Assembly: GCA_027031565.1 (NCBI GenBank)
Contig: JALVPX010000260.1
Coordinates: forward strand, 1 to 23,335
Direction: 5' to 3'
Source of the DNA: Deltaproteobacteria bacterium
GTDB taxonomy: Bacteria; Desulfobacterota; Dissulfuribacteria; Dissulfuribacterales; JALVPX01
Length of the DNA stretch: 23,335 nt
Part shown: positions 22,550-23,335 of the stretch, piece by piece
How positions within the stretch are numbered: the first letter of the stretch is position 1
How the letters are laid out: every line of letters starts with the position of its first letter
Notes under the pieces: model-generated
Databases searched by the model: none
What the model saw: the letters and a program-made list of their open reading frames with translations, nothing else
What the model was told of the DNA's origin: nothing
Translations under genes and position numbers: made by a program

Positions 22550-22647
22550 GGAAGCGGATAGGGCACTGGTGGCCCTCCCGGACTTCAAATCCGGTGCACG
22601 GGGTGAGGAGCCCCGTGGGTGGGTTCGATTCCCATGCGCTTCCGCCA
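22550..22647 (+). tRNA. selC: tRNA-Sec (anticodon TCA)
   Basis: The selenocysteine tRNA, read at in-frame UGA codons with SelB and a SECIS element. The anticodon arm CCGGA-CTTCAAA-TCCGG (22578-22594) places TCA at 22585-22587. The acceptor stem pairs GGAAGCG with CGCTTCC, followed by G73 and an encoded CCA. The D stem AGGGC/GCCCT, the long variable arm CACGGGG/CCCCGTG (22597-22603 with 22611-22617) and the five-pair T stem with TTCGATT loop agree with bacterial tRNA-Sec. The eighth acceptor pair expected in this class would be G22557 with G22636, a mismatch. A T-run at about 22672-22679 follows, but no clear terminator hairpin. It implies that the organism uses selenocysteine; no selenoprotein gene was recognised in this window. 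Confidence 0.95.
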
Positions 22648-22795
22648 AATGTCCAACCAACCAGTACGCCCCGTTTTTTTTATTTGCCCTGTTCCAAGCT
22701 GAATCGCCATTTGACCTGCAAGGTTCTTTTTGTTAATCATGACACAATCTTGACTGAAAGATATATTGTTAATCTTTGAAAATGCGAGGCAATGT

Positions 22796-23335
22796 ATGAA
22801 AAATTCCTTTAAGCTGGTTCTTTTTTCCTGTTTTCTGGCAATCCTCTTTTCATTTTTTACGGCAGGCTGCAAGGAAGAGGCTGCATCGCAGCACCCAGTA
22901 AGCCATAACACAGCAAAACTCCCCGATCTGCCAACCCAGGACACGATCACAGGCAAGGTTGTGGAAACCATGGATTCTGGCGGCTACACGTATGTGCTGT
23001 TGGAATCAGACGGCCATAAAATATGGGCTGCCATGCCCCAGACCCCTGTATCGGTTGGCCAAGAAATAGAATTGGCAGCAGGTCACATGATGACCAATTT
23101 CTCCAGCAAGACCCTGAACCGCACCTTTGACAGCATCATCTTTTCTCCAGGGCTTAAGGGCTCAATGGCCAATCCGCATACAGGGATGATGTCTCCGCAT
23201 GGGGCAGCTGGCGGTTCAAAACGGGCATCCCTGGGCCCTGAAAAAAACCTTAAAATAGAAAAGGCCTCTGGCCCAGACGGACATACAGTAGCTGAAATCT
23301 ATGCAAAGAAGACGGATCTTGCCGGTAAAAAGGTT
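22796..23335 (+). CDS. NrfJ-like lipoprotein with OB-fold domains, 3' end cut by the window
   Basis: An open frame of 180 codons without stop up to the window edge. The N-terminus is a lipoprotein signal: Lys, a long hydrophobic core and lipobox TAGC with the modified cysteine at C25. After a short linker, residues about 50-120 read ITGKVVETMDSGGYTYVLLE, IWAAMP and SKTLNRTFDSIIFSPG, a pattern known from NrfJ-type proteins near cytochrome c nitrite reductases in epsilon- and deltaproteobacteria. A Gly/Met/His linker follows (123-142), and TVAEIYAKKTDLAGKKV begins what looks like the second domain. The likely location is the periplasmic face of a membrane. ATG 22796 has GAGG six bases upstream; ATG 22792 ends after six codons. 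The function is unproven; ligand or redox-partner binding is a guess. Confidence 0.82.
   Translation, partial: MKNSFKLVLFSCFLAILFSFFTAGCKEEAASQHPVSHNTAKLPDLPTQDTITGKVVETMDSGGYTYVLLESDGHKIWAAMPQTPVSVGQEIELAAGHMMTNFSSKTLNRTFDSIIFSPGLKGSMANPHTGMMSPHGAAGGSKRASLGPEKNLKIEKASGPDGHTVAEIYAKKTDLAGKKV

Noticed and set aside
22550..22647. Integration site of a mobile element at selC
   Set aside because: selC is a frequent integration target, but no integrase and no repeated tRNA 3' end is seen downstream within the window.

Overview
The window looks like a chromosomal stretch from a mid-GC, Gram-negative, probably anaerobic bacterium, most likely of the Desulfobacterota (former Deltaproteobacteria). This is inference: it rests on an F0-only ATP synthase operon (atpZ-atpI-atpB-atpE) with a c subunit that has a leader-like N-terminus, a tRNA-Sec gene (selC), a Cys-free Crp/Fnr regulator of DNR/HcpR-like type and an NrfJ-like lipoprotein. 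There are no transposases, phage genes or CRISPR arrays, and gene packing is tight.

Layout. (a) 1-271: no gene, but a strongly self-complementary repeat cluster (6-204), then a Crp/Fnr regulator (272-976, +). (b) 989-4466, minus strand: ileS followed one base later by a CDP-alcohol phosphatidyltransferase. (c) 4660-13920, plus strand: a compact chemosensory operon cheY-cheB-cheR-cheA-cheW-mcp ending in an EAL/HDOD signalling protein. CheA carries two CheW-like domains and a fused receiver. The single chemoreceptor combines a periplasmic dCache_3-like sensor with a cytoplasmic zinc-binding CZB domain. (d) 13898-16626, minus strand: a beta-CASP metallo-beta-lactamase protein followed by an uncharacterised radical SAM protein. 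(e) 16782-18074, +: hemL, divergent from (d), with a perfect inverted repeat in the shared promoter region. (f) 18223-20071, +: atpZ-atpI-atpB-atpE, closed by a terminator that lies inside the end of the convergent UvrA-like gene. (g) 20096-22471, minus: a short UvrA paralogue in which one composite ATP site appears degenerate. (h) 22550-22647: selC; 22796 to the window end: a truncated NrfJ-like lipoprotein gene.

How the parts work together. The chemosensory block is a nearly self-contained pathway: receptor, adaptor, kinase, two kinds of receiver (free CheY and the CheA-linked one) and the methylation pair CheR/CheB. No flagellar or pilus gene is nearby, so its output cannot be read from this window; the terminal EAL/HDOD gene hints at a link to c-di-GMP or to another output. 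The F0 genes would need F1 and b-subunit genes encoded elsewhere. The other genes are housekeeping (ileS, hemL, selC) or of unknown role.

Most worth checking: the cheR 3' end, which runs 101 bases into cheA and probably contains an indel; the asymmetric UvrA paralogue and its possibly leaderless mRNA; the switch-like repeat cluster at 6-204; and the inverted repeat upstream of hemL. I found no clear-cut new defence or mobile system.
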